DNA of 64,000 bases from Siderastrea radians (GCA_964017195.1 OZ024891.1:5637494-5701493); one strand, 5' to 3'; shown: positions 45,153 through 57,656, numbered from the stretch's first letter. The notes: generated from the sequence alone by a model not told the origin. Program-made: numbers and translations.

Positions 45153-45845
45153 AGTGAGCCTTCTGGGAAGACCTAATGTCCTAATAATGGACTTCCTACT
45201 AACACTCCCTCCTGTAAGGGCATTACAGAGGGAACCTATATACCAGGTACTTACATTTACTTACTGTATAGTGAGCCTTCTGGCTAGACCTAATGTCCTA
45301 ATAATGGACTTCCTACTAACACTCCCTCCTGTAAGGGCATTACAGAGGGAACCTGTATACCAGGTACTTACAGGTACTTACTGCATAGTAAGCCTTCTGG
45401 CTAGACCTACGTAATGTCCTAATAATGGACTAATTCCTACTAACACTCACTCTTGTAAGGGCATTACAGGGGGAACCTATATACCAGGTACTTACATGTA
45501 CTTACTGCATAGTGAGCCTTCTGGGAAGAACTAATGTCCTAATAATGGACTTCCTACTATTTACACTCCCTCCTGTAAGGGCATTACAGGGGGGACCTAT
45601 ATACCAGGTACTTATGTGTACTTACTATATAGTGAGTCTTCTGGGAAGACCTAATGTCCTAATAATGGACTTCCTACTAACACTCCCTCCTGTAAGGGCA
45701 TTACAGAGGGAACCTATATACCAGGTACTTACATGTATTTACTGTATAGCGAGCCTTCTGGGAAGACCTAATGTCCTAATAATGGACTTCCTACCAACAC
45801 TCCCTCCTGTAAGGGCATTACAGGGGGAACCTATAAACCACGTAC
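45153..45845 (+). repeat. Decayed six-unit copy of the eIF3m exon-6 array
   Basis: About six units of the 117-bp repeat remain. The upstream half of exon 6 and its acceptor are deleted here: the sequence jumps from 'ttaatttgataatta' to 'ttagtgagcc'. The third unit has lost frame through small insertions (cctacgtaatg, actaattcc) and the fourth has a 3-bp insertion; the last donor is changed (accacgtac). It belongs to the eIF3m pseudogene. Confidence 0.85.
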
Positions 45846-48800
45846 TTTTAAGTTTAAATTCTCCCTCCATTACACTTTAAAAAGGGTAATGGAGGAAGAC
45901 GGGGCAGGAACAAAGGGGGCACAAAGTGTAAGGGGAAAGTGGAAGTGTAAGTGGAAGCAGGAGAAGTAAGGGAAAATTACACAACATAACTGTAATTTGT
46001 GCAATATTTTGTAATCGGAAAAGTGCAAAAGGGCAGGAACCAGGATTAAAGGGTATGGGAGATAGGAAGTTTATAAAAGCTGTGATGTCAAAAGCAAGAG
46101 TGTTTCAACAGAATGGAGAACATCGAGAGGAAGATTGGTGAATGACTTAGAGTGTTTCCAGTTTATTTGATTTTGCATTTATAAAAAACGTTTTGTCTTC
46201 TTTTTTCTTTTCATCTTCTTAGCATCTTTGTTTCTGATCGGTTGTCTGACTACGTAGAATTCTATGAAAAGAACAAAGATTTCGTTGATTCTTGTAGTAA
46301 GATCTTTTTTGTTTATGAGCTGTTTGCTACCCACAAGAGCTTTCTCTTTTTTATATCTCAGATGTTGCACTGTAAAATATGTTCTCTGAACTTTAGAGTT
46401 GGCATGTAAGAAATGAACGTCATTGTAGCTCTAGGAAGATATTCCTAGTTCTGTTTTTTCGATAGCAAGTTTCTGAGACCCAGTCAAAAGTTACTAACAA
46501 AATGTTTTGCTTTCAACTATTTTTAACCCCTACATGACTTAGATCCTTCAATGAGGCTAATTTAAATTTAAAGCTACAACATCGCCAGAAGTAGTCATTT
46601 GATAACCACATCCTATTTCTTTTCTTTCTTTTTTTTTTCAGGTTTGTCTCATGAAAAGAACCTCCATAAAATGCGAGTTTTAACATTTATGTCCATTGGT
46701 GAAGCTAAATCGGAAGTAAGCTTGAAGACCTTTGCAAGGAGCTTTAATATCCGGCAGTTCGGATGAGGTTGAGGAATTTGTCATTGAAGGTTAGTTTGAG
46801 TGTGATGGCTGTGATGTGCTGAAGTTCAATTTAAATACACTTTCTCGTATATGAAATGCTCCTAGGACATCAAGAGAAAGGAATCGAATGATTCTCTTAA
46901 AGGGAAAAAAAAAACAAAATCAGTGTCTGCGATTTTCCAAGAAACAAAGGAAGAATTTGAAAAATTGGTCCAATTATTTCAAGTTTTAATCCATTTCCAT
47001 CCTAGCCATCCACAGTCAAACACAGTTAATTAAAGTTTCAGAAATCTGGTAGAGTAACTTGAAACAAAACTGAACCATTATTTCTGGGTTAAAAAAAGAA
47101 ATAATCCTAAAAATAAAAGGGACAGTACCCCATTAACACGGCTTGCTGTTTTTGGCCTTGCTACCCGACAAAGACTTTAGCCCTTTCCTGAATCCAGCTA
47201 CAAAATTTAGCACATCCCACTGTTCATCACATTCCACTTTCTAGTTTCACATCACTTTATATGGTATTTCATACCTGGTCACTCATGGTCTCTTTCCGCT
47301 TTCATTTTATAAGCGCTTTGCTCACAACTCATTCGTACGAAGGTCGACCAAGTAAACAAGAAAGTCATTGTCAGGTACAGTAACTACAACAGTAATACAT
47401 TAAAAAGTTTTTCTGACGTAGCAGACAAAATAAATGAATAATTGAGACAAATCTCGGTGTCTCTAGAGTGCTGAAAACTGCATAAAAAACACAGTCAGAC
47501 GTTTCGGGGATAGCCCCTTTATCAGTGTTAAAAGCTGTTCACATGGAGGGAGGAAGATTCTTGCACTAGAAAGATCCTAGAAGGCAAAACAACTTTTCGT
47601 TTAGTTTAAATGCAGAAATTTCCTTCTGCAGAAAATTCACATTTGCAGAAAAGTTCGCGTTTGCAGAAAATTCCGCCACCATTTTTGTTTTTCTGTCCCT
47701 AGTACTAGGATCTTCCGAGCGAAGGAGTTTACATGGTGCTAGGAACTTCCTAGGGCTAGGATCTTCCTATCTCTCAGCTAGGAAGATCCTAGCGCTAACA
47801 AGATCCTAGCGCTAGGGCCATGTACAACCTTTTGCATGTTAACTGAACACAAAAAAACGTATGGCGCTAGGATGATCCACCTTCTAGGATCTTCTTAGCG
47901 CTAGGATCTTCTTAGCACTAAAAATAAATGTATGATAATTGAGAAAAATTGTCTCTAATTGTCTCTAGAGTGATGAGGACACTAACCGTTTGACTAACCG
48001 TCTGGCTGTTTTTTTCTGTAGTTTTCAGAACTCTGGAGACATAATTTTTGCAATCACTTGCGTTGAAAGTAAGGCCCCATCCGTGGAATTTGTTTCAAAA
48101 AATATGGCGCATACATGCCCAAGTTCGCAGTCTTAATTTTTCCCTGGCCTGCCACACAATAAATTAGCACATAATAGCGGAACTCCTTTGCGGCCGCAAG
48201 AGTGGAGCGCCATACTCATACTAAGAGGCATGCTCGTTTTTTTTATGGCCGTGGCAAGCGGAATGGCTCGCGGGCGCGCGCGCCGTACGACCGTCGCATT
48301 TCATGACATTCTTACATGAGGCAATTTTCGCCCAGCTTCTAGCCAATGGCGTGCGAGGAATCGCTTAAGTCTTTTGACGCGTGTTGCACAAGCGACTCGC
48401 GTAGCGGTAAAATAACTCTTGAAAACAGTGGATAATTTTACAGTAAAATGGTATCCAACGGCCATAACATGATAAAAAAAAAAAAAAAGGATTCTACATT
48501 CAAGGATGTAAGGTTAGAGCAAAACCAAGCTTATAAGTCGAGCAGAAAAGTACGAATTTGCGAACAAATAATTCTGACTTAAAGCATGACCTTTGTATTT
48601 TAAACCGAATAAAGCGTATCCGTTTACCAAACAGAATTAGAAGAACATAGCTTTCCAATTGACAGTTGTAAAACAGAATCAAAGTTATTCACAATAAACA
48701 GATTGAATTTACGACAAAATGTGTCAAATGTGTGCAACACTGTGCAATAATCTGTAAACAAAACCAAAAGAGAATTTCTAGTAGTTTCGAAGCGAACACG

Positions 48801-49074
48801 CGTCTCCTGTGAATTACAAAATACAGAGCGACATGTAAAATAACAGCAATCAAAACAAACGAAAAATGCCGATAAACGATTGAATGAATTTGCCTAGCGA
48901 ACTTAAAGTGAAAGCACAAATAGATAAACTAGATTTGCTTGAATCACGAAACAGAATTATAACTCTAAGTTTATACTAAAATGATACGGTTAATAAAACT
49001 ATACATTACTGATTAACGAGGTCAAGTACCTAGGTTAATAATAGTAAATAAGGAATTCTGAAGAATTTATAGGC

Positions 49075-51741
49075 GAGGGTCTGAATGGGGGTACCTAGAT
49101 AACACTTAACACTTAATTTCTGGCCTCTGTAACATAAAACAGTTAAATTTTAGGCATTTTAACACTAACAGTAAAAGATTCACTGTAACAGTAAATTTCA
49201 TCCAGAAAGAAACAAAATCGGCTCCAAATTTGTCGGAAAGCAGTCCGAAGATCATTCGAACGTTTCCCGTCATTTCCGAAGATCTCCGAACACTGTTGAA
49301 GATTTCCGAGGAGAATTCCGAAAATGGTGCGACTATACACCAAGGACAAACAGTTCATTCATCACTTAAACAAGAAAAAGACGTTAGCAAACGTGACGTA
49401 ATCGATATATATTCACATGTGAAAGATATATCTTTTACAGTGTAAAGACAGAATTTTTCTCAGTGAGAGAAATCCTTGTAATTCACTAATTTATATCATA
49501 ACATGGGATATTATTTACCATTAAATGCTCAACAAAAATGACAGGTGTTATTCCTTCCTTGCTAAATGTACATGTATATGATGTATATGAACCACGAACT
49601 TTTCAGCGCCAGTTTCCATTATGCCCTCGAATATGAAAACTCTTTTCAGATTTATTGCAGGCTTCAATCTGTCCAATCTGGCTCAAGGGTCAACTCTTTG
49701 TAAATTTGTTGAATTGTGAATTATTGGTAGTTAGAAACTCAGTAACAGCTGAATCAGTGTTTTTATAGAGCTTACACTTTGACATAATAATGTACCTTGC
49801 AAAATTGTTTAAGTAATTATTTTCATGTCCGGCCAAAAGCTCATGTATATGTGCATACCTGATCGTCCTGATGCTCTTACAAATCAAGGCGAAAATGAGC
49901 GCGGATGGCTCAACCAGACCTGGTGACCATTATGTCAGGTGGGGTAAAGCTCTCAGATGTGTCGTGAGCTGCTTCCGCAGATTGGCACCGTATCCTCGAG
50001 TGACAAACTGAAACGACTCAGCTGTGAAACTAATTCAGCTCGCGATTTCAGGCGTTCGGGCTTTAAAACTATTTCACCTTCCAAGTCAATGAAACGAGTT
50101 ACAGAAGAGCCTCGCTCAGCAACGAAAACAACGCCTTTAGTTATTAGCAAAGGTCCCTTGCATCTTTCATCTGAATATTTCAGTCTTTCCGTACATTTAC
50201 ATCAACTGGTTGATGTAAACATAATTCCATAAGACGAAACTTTCGAGAGTTGAAGTCATAGTCTAAAGCCAGTACTTTGCCTCGGGGTCCACCTTCAAGT
50301 GTAATTGGTCTCTTGCATACACCACTTTGGTTTGATTTCCAGAAGCGATACTTTTCAGGAACTACGGTGTAGATGGCCAAACGTATCCCTTTTAATACAT
50401 CTGGAACCGAGGGTCTAGTAAGGCGCACTATCGGTTCAACAGCCATCCAATCTTTATTCCTTACGCAATCATGGGTCAGCAATTTTCGTAACTTCTTACG
50501 CACGTCAGGACCAGCAAAATCGCGCAATGTGCGAATTAGAACTAAACTACTCTTCGCACCCTCAAGATCAATAAACCAGTTGGCCCAGCTACATTTAAGA
50601 CTCTTTCCAAGATGAACCACATTTGGTAAAGGTGAACGAGAAGTGAAAGTTCCGGATGCAAGGTTTCTTCCTCTGTCATAGAATGGAGCTTTGACAATGT
50701 CTTCTTGTTACATTCTTCGCAATCAGTTATAACAGATAGAGCAGGAAACCTTTTACAATTCACACCTTCTTCTAGAGACCTGTCACAGGCTCTTAAGGAA
50801 GGAATATGAGAGACCTGGCCATTCTCCTTACAGGCTGCGCACACAGATTTGGACTGAAAACACTCATCACATTTGCTAAAGCAAGGTGACGTGTTGCTTG
50901 ATACGATGTGGTTGACAGAGGTTTGGTGTTTCAAACACCTCTCGCATGTTTCCAGGGTCATTGCAATGTCCTGAATTGATTTCAGCATTTCCTCTCCAGA
51001 GACGAATTTTGGCCGATAGCAAACTCCAACGCGCATTGATGAGTCGTTGTCTAATGAAGTGGCACAGATTACCTCAGCGCTTGTTAAGAGATTTTTCTTG
51101 ATTTCCTCCGGTTCAGGAATGGAGCAGCTGCTAAAAACGTTTTGTGCCATCGGAGTTGTTAGACCAACCACTGTTGTAGACCAGGTTTTACGGTTTTACT
51201 GCAGTTCCATCAATAGCTTGAGATAATGGAATAACTTTTGCTTTGTCGGTGGATGCAAGGGCTGGCAAATCAGCTTCTGAATTAAACGCAAAAGAATACA
51301 AAGACAAAAGATGGTATAGCCAGCTTGAAAACGTTTTGAAGAATTTTTTGACCGACCACATTGGTTGAAATGAAGTATAAATTCTTTCACTCCTCCACTG
51401 CCAGTACCAGGAAAACCAGGTCCTCTGACAAAGTTCGGTGTCTGACTGCCTCCTATGATCGTGTCAAAAAACTCGCACTCATATCTATCCCATGTGAAAT
51501 GAGAAGCAGAGTGTGAATCGACTAAAGCAAATGAGTTTGTGTTGTCAATAAATATAATTTGAAGTACAGACAGTCTTCTGGGATCTTTCCCTCCGTTCTT
51601 TTTTTTTATACGAAAAACCTTCTAAACACTAAACAGTATTTCCTCCGAAAACAGTAAACATTAAAATATTGGCCAATTTAACAGGAAACACTAAAAATTG
51701 TGGGCAAATAACGCTAAACACTAAACCCCATTCTGACCCTC
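49075..51741. mobile_element. 2.67-kb transposon with gagggtctgaatgggg ends and 6-bp TSD
   Basis: The left end gagggtctgaatgggg is mirrored as ccccattctgaccctc at the right, and ataggc is duplicated at 49069-49074 and 51742-51747. Subterminal words such as 'acactaaacac' and 'taacacttaacac' recur inside both ends. It carries a broken minus-strand gene (49953-51171). An element with the same ends and TSD length is at 55258-57656. A 6-bp TSD would fit IS3EU or Dada superfamilies, but no transposase supports either. Confidence 0.85.
49953..51171 (-). pseudogene. Broken cysteine-rich protein gene carried by the 2.67-kb element
   Basis: Three minus-strand frames seem to be parts of one former gene. 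Frame 50542-51171 (209 aa) has clustered Cys residues (CERCLKH, CFSKCDECF, CAACKENG). Frame 50180-50620 overlaps it at a frameshift (HLGKSLKCSWANWF, IVRLTRPSVPDVL). Frame 49953-50150 contains GVVFVAERGSS and a SAP-like end (KSRAELVSQLSRFSLSLED). The order of a Cys-rich zinc-binding region, a possible beta-propeller (NHL-like) segment and a SAP-like tail reminds me of a large coral family of unknown function, but I cannot name it. It may be a captured host gene or the element's own protein. Confidence 0.45.
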
Positions 51742-52023
51742 ATAGGCGGCCGATGGTAACCAGGTAGATATGGAGTTCCGCTTTTAGGCTTGGCTAAATC
51801 TATATATTATTCACTACAACGAGAATAATGTTGAACTTAACAAGCTTAAAAAATAGCATTTTCTTTCAACTAAGTTCAATCTTCTTTTTGCAGCTCCGCT
51901 ACTCATCGGACATTTGGAACCAACCAGTGGCAAGAACTGCGCAGTCGCTTGGAAGAATGGCGGCAGAGTCTACATAGCGTGCGTGCAAGTCTGCAGTCTG
52001 TTGTGCCTAGTGCTGAGGTGTAG

Positions 52024-53935
52024 CTAGAACTAATAAAGAGTTCTTGTTCGACATAGTTTTTGTGTTTGTTTCTTTGTTGTTTATACTTTTAGAGGCCGTC
52101 AACATCCAGCTCACTCACTTCCCGCTTATGGGCTTTCGACGCGAAGCACAAATCGTGGCGACCTTTAGCATGCGAGCAAGATCTTAAGTAGTGTACAGGT
52201 TCATTTAGCGTGAAAAATTCACCAGCTGAGCTAGTATTTGTCCGCTGACATGACCTGTTCTGATAGCCGGAACGGTTCTCCGAAAGCGAAACTCGAGGAA
52301 AATTGTGAGTTCATAGAGAAAAAATATAGTATGTCCAGTAACATTCTTAAGACCAAATGAAATTGACTTATTTATTATGCTAGAATTTTCTTCCTCCAAG
52401 AGCTGTTTGGGATTTGTGGCTTTTAAAAACTCAAGGGTTTGCTTCAAATGTCAGTTTTATTTCATTTTATTTTTTCTGGGGGGGGGGGGGGTAAAAAGTA
52501 AAAGTACGAAATCAAATTTTAAAACATTCGCTACACAAAGCCAACATGTTTTATCTTACGGTGTTTACTGAACTCGAGTACATTAAAATTACTTAGGAAA
52601 GGGAAAAACCTGAAGCCGCATTAGAATTTATTCAAGAGTCTAAGGTCACCAGTTTATGAAAATAAGTCAAAAATTACTTAAATTTGAATAAGAGCCGCGA
52701 GAAAGTTCAAGAGTTATTGTTCCCCTCTAACACGCATTACAGAATTGTATAACCACCCGCAAATAGCAAGTGCTAATCCGGAGGAATGTGGTTATAAAAG
52801 AAGTTGATTATAGTAAATTACAGGAAAAAAAGAGAAGAATACAATGAATTAACAAAGAGATTACAAGAAACTGTTAAATTTTCAAATAAAATATGAAAGG
52901 CAATGAAATTAAACGTGTCCGAAATTTTTGGGTCAATGACGTTGATCAGTACGTGGTCTTTCCGTGACCGCAACAATGACGCAGAAAAAAAGCGGAATTT
53001 GCTAAACACGGTGAAGTGGGTTTGTTGGGCTAACGATATTCCTGAAGCGTTCGACTGCTCTGCTAAGCCATGCTAAAATAGCTCAAAACAGCCGGGTGAA
53101 TGCGTTCAAAAGCGACGATACGGCAAATACTAACAAACAAACAAACGAACGAAAACCTGACATGAAAGTTCCACGTAAAAGTTATTATCCACCATTTGTG
53201 TGCAAACTTGTAACATAAATGAACTCTGCTAGCAACCCAGTTTGGGTCTATTGTAAGTTGTGCTGCTGATTGTATATGATAAACTCTTTGGCACTTCCAG
53301 AATCTCTAATATAACCACGGTTCGGTTGAGTTTCAGTATGTCACGAAAGTTCTGAGCAGTTCTTTCCTACGGTGCTGTTTTTATGCTTTGCGAGGAGTGG
53401 TTCTCACTTTTGAGACCTTTTGAGTTTGGGAATGAAATCTTTTTGACCATTTAAAATGAAAGCTACTGAGCATGACAAAGCGTTCTTGTCAATAGTTTAC
53501 AAATGAGGTTTGGAATTTTTTTCCTTTCAAACTCTTTCTTTCTTTAAAATGTGAGCGCTCTAGGGAGTGTAAAGTTAAATTCCTGTTCTCTGCACTATCA
53601 CTAGGGAATATCAAAATAAACATCTATAAATATTGATATAGCATAGATTCTGCTTTCTTGCGAAATCCTATTGAGAGCACGTGTGACCTACGGGGCGACC
53701 AGGGAGATTATGAGTAATAGCTAAGTTATTTCAAGAATTAAAAATGACTGGATGGGAAGCTGTCAATCATGACGAATAAGAAAACTTTGCTTGACACTTT
53801 TCTCAACATTTCTAAACAAACAAAACTTTACATACATTTTTGGGGGGTTGTGGAAAATACTGCACACGAAAAATTATCGTCTGTAAATGGTTTTCTTCGC
53901 TCCAAGAAAATCATTCTAGTGCGCCTCTGCAGAAA
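52024..53935. other. Copy B equivalent of the eIF3m-mucin intergenic DNA
   Basis: No gene is supported. It matches 11047-13441 minus the 12697-12857 insertion. A G-run is present at about 52480-52492. Confidence 0.55.
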
Positions 53936-54206
53936 ATGAAATTGACAGGTGTAGTAGACCTAGCCTGTTCCAGGCGTTCAGATAGTGGAGCGCGAGCGAA
54001 AAATAGAGCGAGCGAAAAATAAAGCGAGCGAAAGAGCGGGAAAAAAAACGAGGGGAGACTGGGGCTCTTTCGCTCGCTTTATTTTTCGCTCGCTCTATTT
54101 TTCGCTCGCGCTCCACTATCTGAACGCCTGGAACAGGCTATAGTAGACCCAAATCGGATATCCCGTTTAATATCAATCTGGATTATCCAGTTGCATTTCT
54201 TTACAA
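53936..54206 (+). pseudogene. Copy B mucin alternative first exon, interrupted by a foldback insertion
   Basis: The ATG at 53936 opens MKLTGVVD as in copy A (13442), then the 180-bp foldback element at 53961-54140 breaks the frame, which stops soon inside the insert. The downstream half of the exon resumes at about 54141 but with small changes (ccagttgcatttctttac). The exon cannot encode the copy A peptide. Confidence 0.75.
53961..54140. mobile_element. 180-bp perfect foldback element with 9-bp TSD
   Basis: Two 77-bp arms are exact reverse complements around a 26-bp loop. The left end is tagcctgttccaggcgttca. The target duplication tagtagacc flanks it exactly (53952-53960 and 54141-54149), and copy A has the empty site at about 13457-13466. 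The arms contain repeated 'gagcgagcgaaaaata'. A 9-bp duplication is typical of Mutator-like elements; that assignment is inferred. Confidence 0.95.
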
Positions 54207-55257
54207 AAGTGAGTTTTGAAATTGAGCTTGTGCAAGTTAACATAACATGAAAACTATCGTGATTGCGTCGACAAATAAAATATCATAATTTAGCAAATTC
54301 ACAAATATCTGCCTCCCTAATCACTCAAATTAATATGCCTGTTCACGGGGCATGATGTTAAGGTAGTTATCCCCCAAAAATTATCTTACGTACTGCTGCA
54401 AAAGTGATGTTTGAATTTTAATGTGCCGTTATTGCTTAAGTTGGGACACCCCGTTGAATATAGAACTTTGTTCCCTCAGTAATCTTTCTTTGTAATTAAC
54501 TGCTCAAGATTGGTCAGTACAGTTTAAAAGATAACTTAAGTCCAGTAATTGTTTTATTCTTCCACCGATAGTTTACAGATTCGAAAAGATCTTTTTACTT
54601 GCAGGCTTTCATCAAAATCATTCTACCGGTGTGGCAAGGGATACTTTGATTGATTACCCGAGACTGTACAGGAAAATGTCTGAAAAGGTTTCCGAGTTCT
54701 CTCCCTGGAAAATAAGTTTCCTTTTTTCAATCTTATTTGTAGGGGAAAATCACTGGGAATTTAAATATTGTTTCTTAGCTAAGCAAAGTTAATTTTGCTA
54801 ACCGCATTCGACTTCCACTACTTCAATTTGCGTAGCCTAGTAGTAAAGTGGTATGCAAATCACACCTATTCTTGAGTAAATGTTTGTTTAAAAAGGTAGT
54901 TGTTGATCATCTACCGTAAAGCTCTCAATAGCCAGCTGCAGTTTAGTATTCAGCTACATGATGTTATATGCGTCCCTTTTAAAGAGCTGCCAACCTCCAA
55001 ACACACTTTTTTTTAGTTTCACTAAGAAAACAAAACAAAACAAAAACGCTTATGCAACAGAAGGCTTGGATGCATAATATCAAATGTCTGTTTACATCTA
55101 TAAAAGTCTGTCAGTTTTGTTGAAAGCAAATAAATTGCCCTCGGCTACGTGGAACGTTAAGAACACGCATTTTCTTTCCTTTGTAGCAACCGAGAGCTTT
55201 CATTTTTCGCTTGAAAACAGCAGTTTACGCATTGATGTTGCAAATGTCTTTTTAGTA
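54150..55257. other. Copy B equivalent of 13470-14531
   Basis: Non-coding, matching copy A with small indels. No gene is seen. Confidence 0.5.
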
Positions 55258-57656
55258 GAGGGTCTGAATGGGGTTAACCGACTAGCGACAAAGGGCGAAA
55301 AATATAACTAACTACCAACAAAATGAGAAAAAAAATTACCGATTAGCGACAGTAAATACTAACCGACAACCGACATGGTCCGACATTGTAGTGACGTTTG
55401 TATTAAAAAAGAACAGCATTTTGTATTTGTTTCTAGCTTAGGAAATGTCCGACACCTTTTCGTCAGTTTCGTGGGCTCTATTTCACAAGAGGTAACTGAC
55501 AGTAAATTCCAAATTCAGTTAATTATAGAATTTCCTGTCATCAAATTACTTTATGGCCCCGGGATCCTCCTTTCCGGGGAGGAGCGGGGGCTCGTTTCCA
55601 GAACAGCGGCTGGTAATCGAGCCCACGAGACGTCCTGCTGTAGAATTTTTACTGTGCGTTGTTTATTCATGCGGTCCAGCCATAAGTGGGATTATAAAAG
55701 ACATCGTAAGTTTCTTTCCAAAAGGTGAAGTGATCCGCAGTCGAAAAGTGTTACAGAATTTCCTGCTAAGCTCATACAAACGGGATGAGAGTATTAGATG
55801 TTCTAATAGAAATGTAAAGCGATTCCAAAAATCTTGTTGGTATTTTAGTTGAAGAAATATCTGAGCCTAGGCTCACAATAAATTTGCTATGTAATTGACA
55901 CTTAGAAAATTTCTGCCCGGAATGCCGGACACGGTCTCAAATGGACTAAATGCCCGGCAGTCGGAAATGTAGAAAGAAATTCCACAGAAAGTCTCTCCTA
56001 AACCTCGTAAAAGTGTTCGAGGTTCGTTCAGAAACGACAAACGGTTCCAAATGATACAAATTTCCGACTGCGGGGCACTTAGTCCATTTGAGATCGTGCC
56101 CGGGACGATGGCGAAGTTTATATGGTCCGGCCCAGGCTCAGCCAATTTGTCAACTGAAAAACCAATCGTTTGACATTTCTGAACGAACATGGAACACTTT
56201 TAAGAGGTTTAGGAGAGGCTTTCTGTGGAATTTCGTAAAAATAATTTACGTATCCCAAAGGCTAGAGTGGGCGTTTTCCTCTCTGTCCAATTAACCTCTC
56301 TTGATTACTTCGGTGCCCTGTAATCGACGGCCAAATTGAAAAGCGGGACTGGACTCTGGACTGAACTCTGGACTGGACTCTGGACTGACTTTTATTGACT
56401 TGTAAAAATATGAAATGGACTTGATATTTTACTAAACAGTTAATAATTAAAAGATAAAGTAAAATTTTAAATCACTTAAAATTATACTAAACACGTTAGG
56501 GATGGACCATTATTATTTTTTTACGCGTTTTTGTTTTTTTCGCATGAATTCTTTTTTCGTGACCAAAAGTTTTGTATAAATTTCATTTCACTAGTTTGCA
56601 ATAAATTTTTGCTTTGTGCTGCCATGCACGATTTTTTAAATATTTCTCAGTTCTACAAACGTGGCGCAGGAATTTTTTTTCGTATTTGTCCAGCCCCATC
56701 CCCCTCAAAATAAAAAGGGTCCGTCCCTTAAATAAATAAAACAAAATCAATTTAATAATGAACCCATTTTTTTAGAGACAGTTTTAAAATTTACCAGAAA
56801 ACTCACGCTCCTCCACAACAGGGCGCAGATCATGCCACATAAATTTCGATCTGCGCGGGGCCTATCGGTGAAAAGACATTTGTTTTCTGGCTTGAAAAGT
56901 GTTCACAGATTGAAACCAGGGAATCGAAGAACCCATTGCTGTGCGGGTTACAGTGCCTGGTATGCGAACAAAATAATGAAATAAAATAGGAAAACATTCG
57001 TTTGTAGTACATGTTTTATTTTCAAATTCGTGCCAGATACCAGAAATTTTCTTATGCGAGCCTCTCGCAGACATGGCCAATCTACCGACGAATTTTAAAG
57101 AGAAAAACAGGCACTCAGTCGAATGTTTTCCCGATTTCAACACCCCCCACCCCCCACCGAAAAAAATATAATGGGCCATCCCCAACGTGTTTAGTATGAT
57201 TTCAAGTGATTTAAAATTTTACTATATTTTTTAATTTTAACTGATTAGTAAAATATTAAGTCCACTTCATATTATTACAAGTCAATAAAGTCAGTCCAGA
57301 GTCCAGTCCAGAGTCCAGTCCAAAGTCCAGTCCAGATCCAGTCCAGATCCAGTCCAGCTTTTCCATTTGGCCGTAATCGACAGGAAAACAAATTCACATT
57401 TAGAATGAAAGCTTTGTGATTTTATCGGTACTAGATTTGCAAACAAAGGTGGAATAAACGATCACATTGCTCAAACAAACCAGAGTTAATGAGGTTCGAG
57501 TGCAATCAGATGATGCATTATTACACGTTTTACACTTTGTATGGATTTACCGACAATCGACAAAGATCAAAAATTTTAACTGACAACCGACAAAGTAATG
57601 AAATTTTAACTGACAACCGACATGTGGACCCCCCCCCGCCCCTTTTCAGACCCTCT
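55258..57656. mobile_element. 2.4-kb transposon of the gagggtctgaa family, 6-bp TSD
   Basis: Ends are gagggtctgaa and, mirrored, ttcagaccctc. The duplication ttagta flanks it at 55252-55257 and 57657-57662; copy A has the empty site near 14535. Subterminal words 'taaccgacaaccgacat' and 'taactgacaaccgacat' recur at both sides. Further inverted repeats lie inside at about 55910-56245, and a separate element is nested at 56329-57372. No convincing coding gene is present. Confidence 0.88.
56329..57372. mobile_element. Nested 1,044-bp element with long TIRs and 9-bp TSD
   Basis: Ends are ggccaaattgaaaagc and its mirror (gcttttccatttggcc). The word gtaatcgac is duplicated exactly at 56320-56328 and 57373-57381. 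The TIRs extend for roughly 190 bp and include tandem 'ggactggactct' words, so the arms are repeat-rich. No coding gene is supported. It lies within the 55258-57656 element. Confidence 0.88.

Larger units (their letters stand above)
48176..51782. mobile_element. TIR element with agcggaactcc ends, split by a nested element
   Basis: agcggaactcc at 48176 is mirrored as ggagttccgct at 51772-51782. Copy A has the empty site near 10853 (cacataatattcac). Without the nested 49075-51741 element the outer element is about 0.94 kb. Its left part is unusually GC-rich (ggctcgcgggcgcgcgcgcc). About 25 bp of extra sequence beyond the right end separates it from the flank, so the exact target duplication is not resolved. 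Confidence 0.7.
45153..52023 (+). pseudogene. EIF3M: eIF3m 3'-half pseudogene from the segmental duplication
   Basis: Exons 1-5 and the start of exon 6 are absent. Exon-like pieces are 46215-46296 (exon 7, acceptor tttcag changed to tttcat), 46642-46789 (exon 8, one base deleted at gtaagctt and a net 5-base insertion near tttaatatccggc, so frameshifted), 47314-47374 (exon 9, sites intact) and 51894-52023 (exon 10, open with W-R-Q-S for W-R-A-S). A 3.6-kb transposon pair sits in the last intron. AATAAA follows at about 52032. It cannot make eIF3m, though the last two exons could still be spliced into another transcript. Confidence 0.88.
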
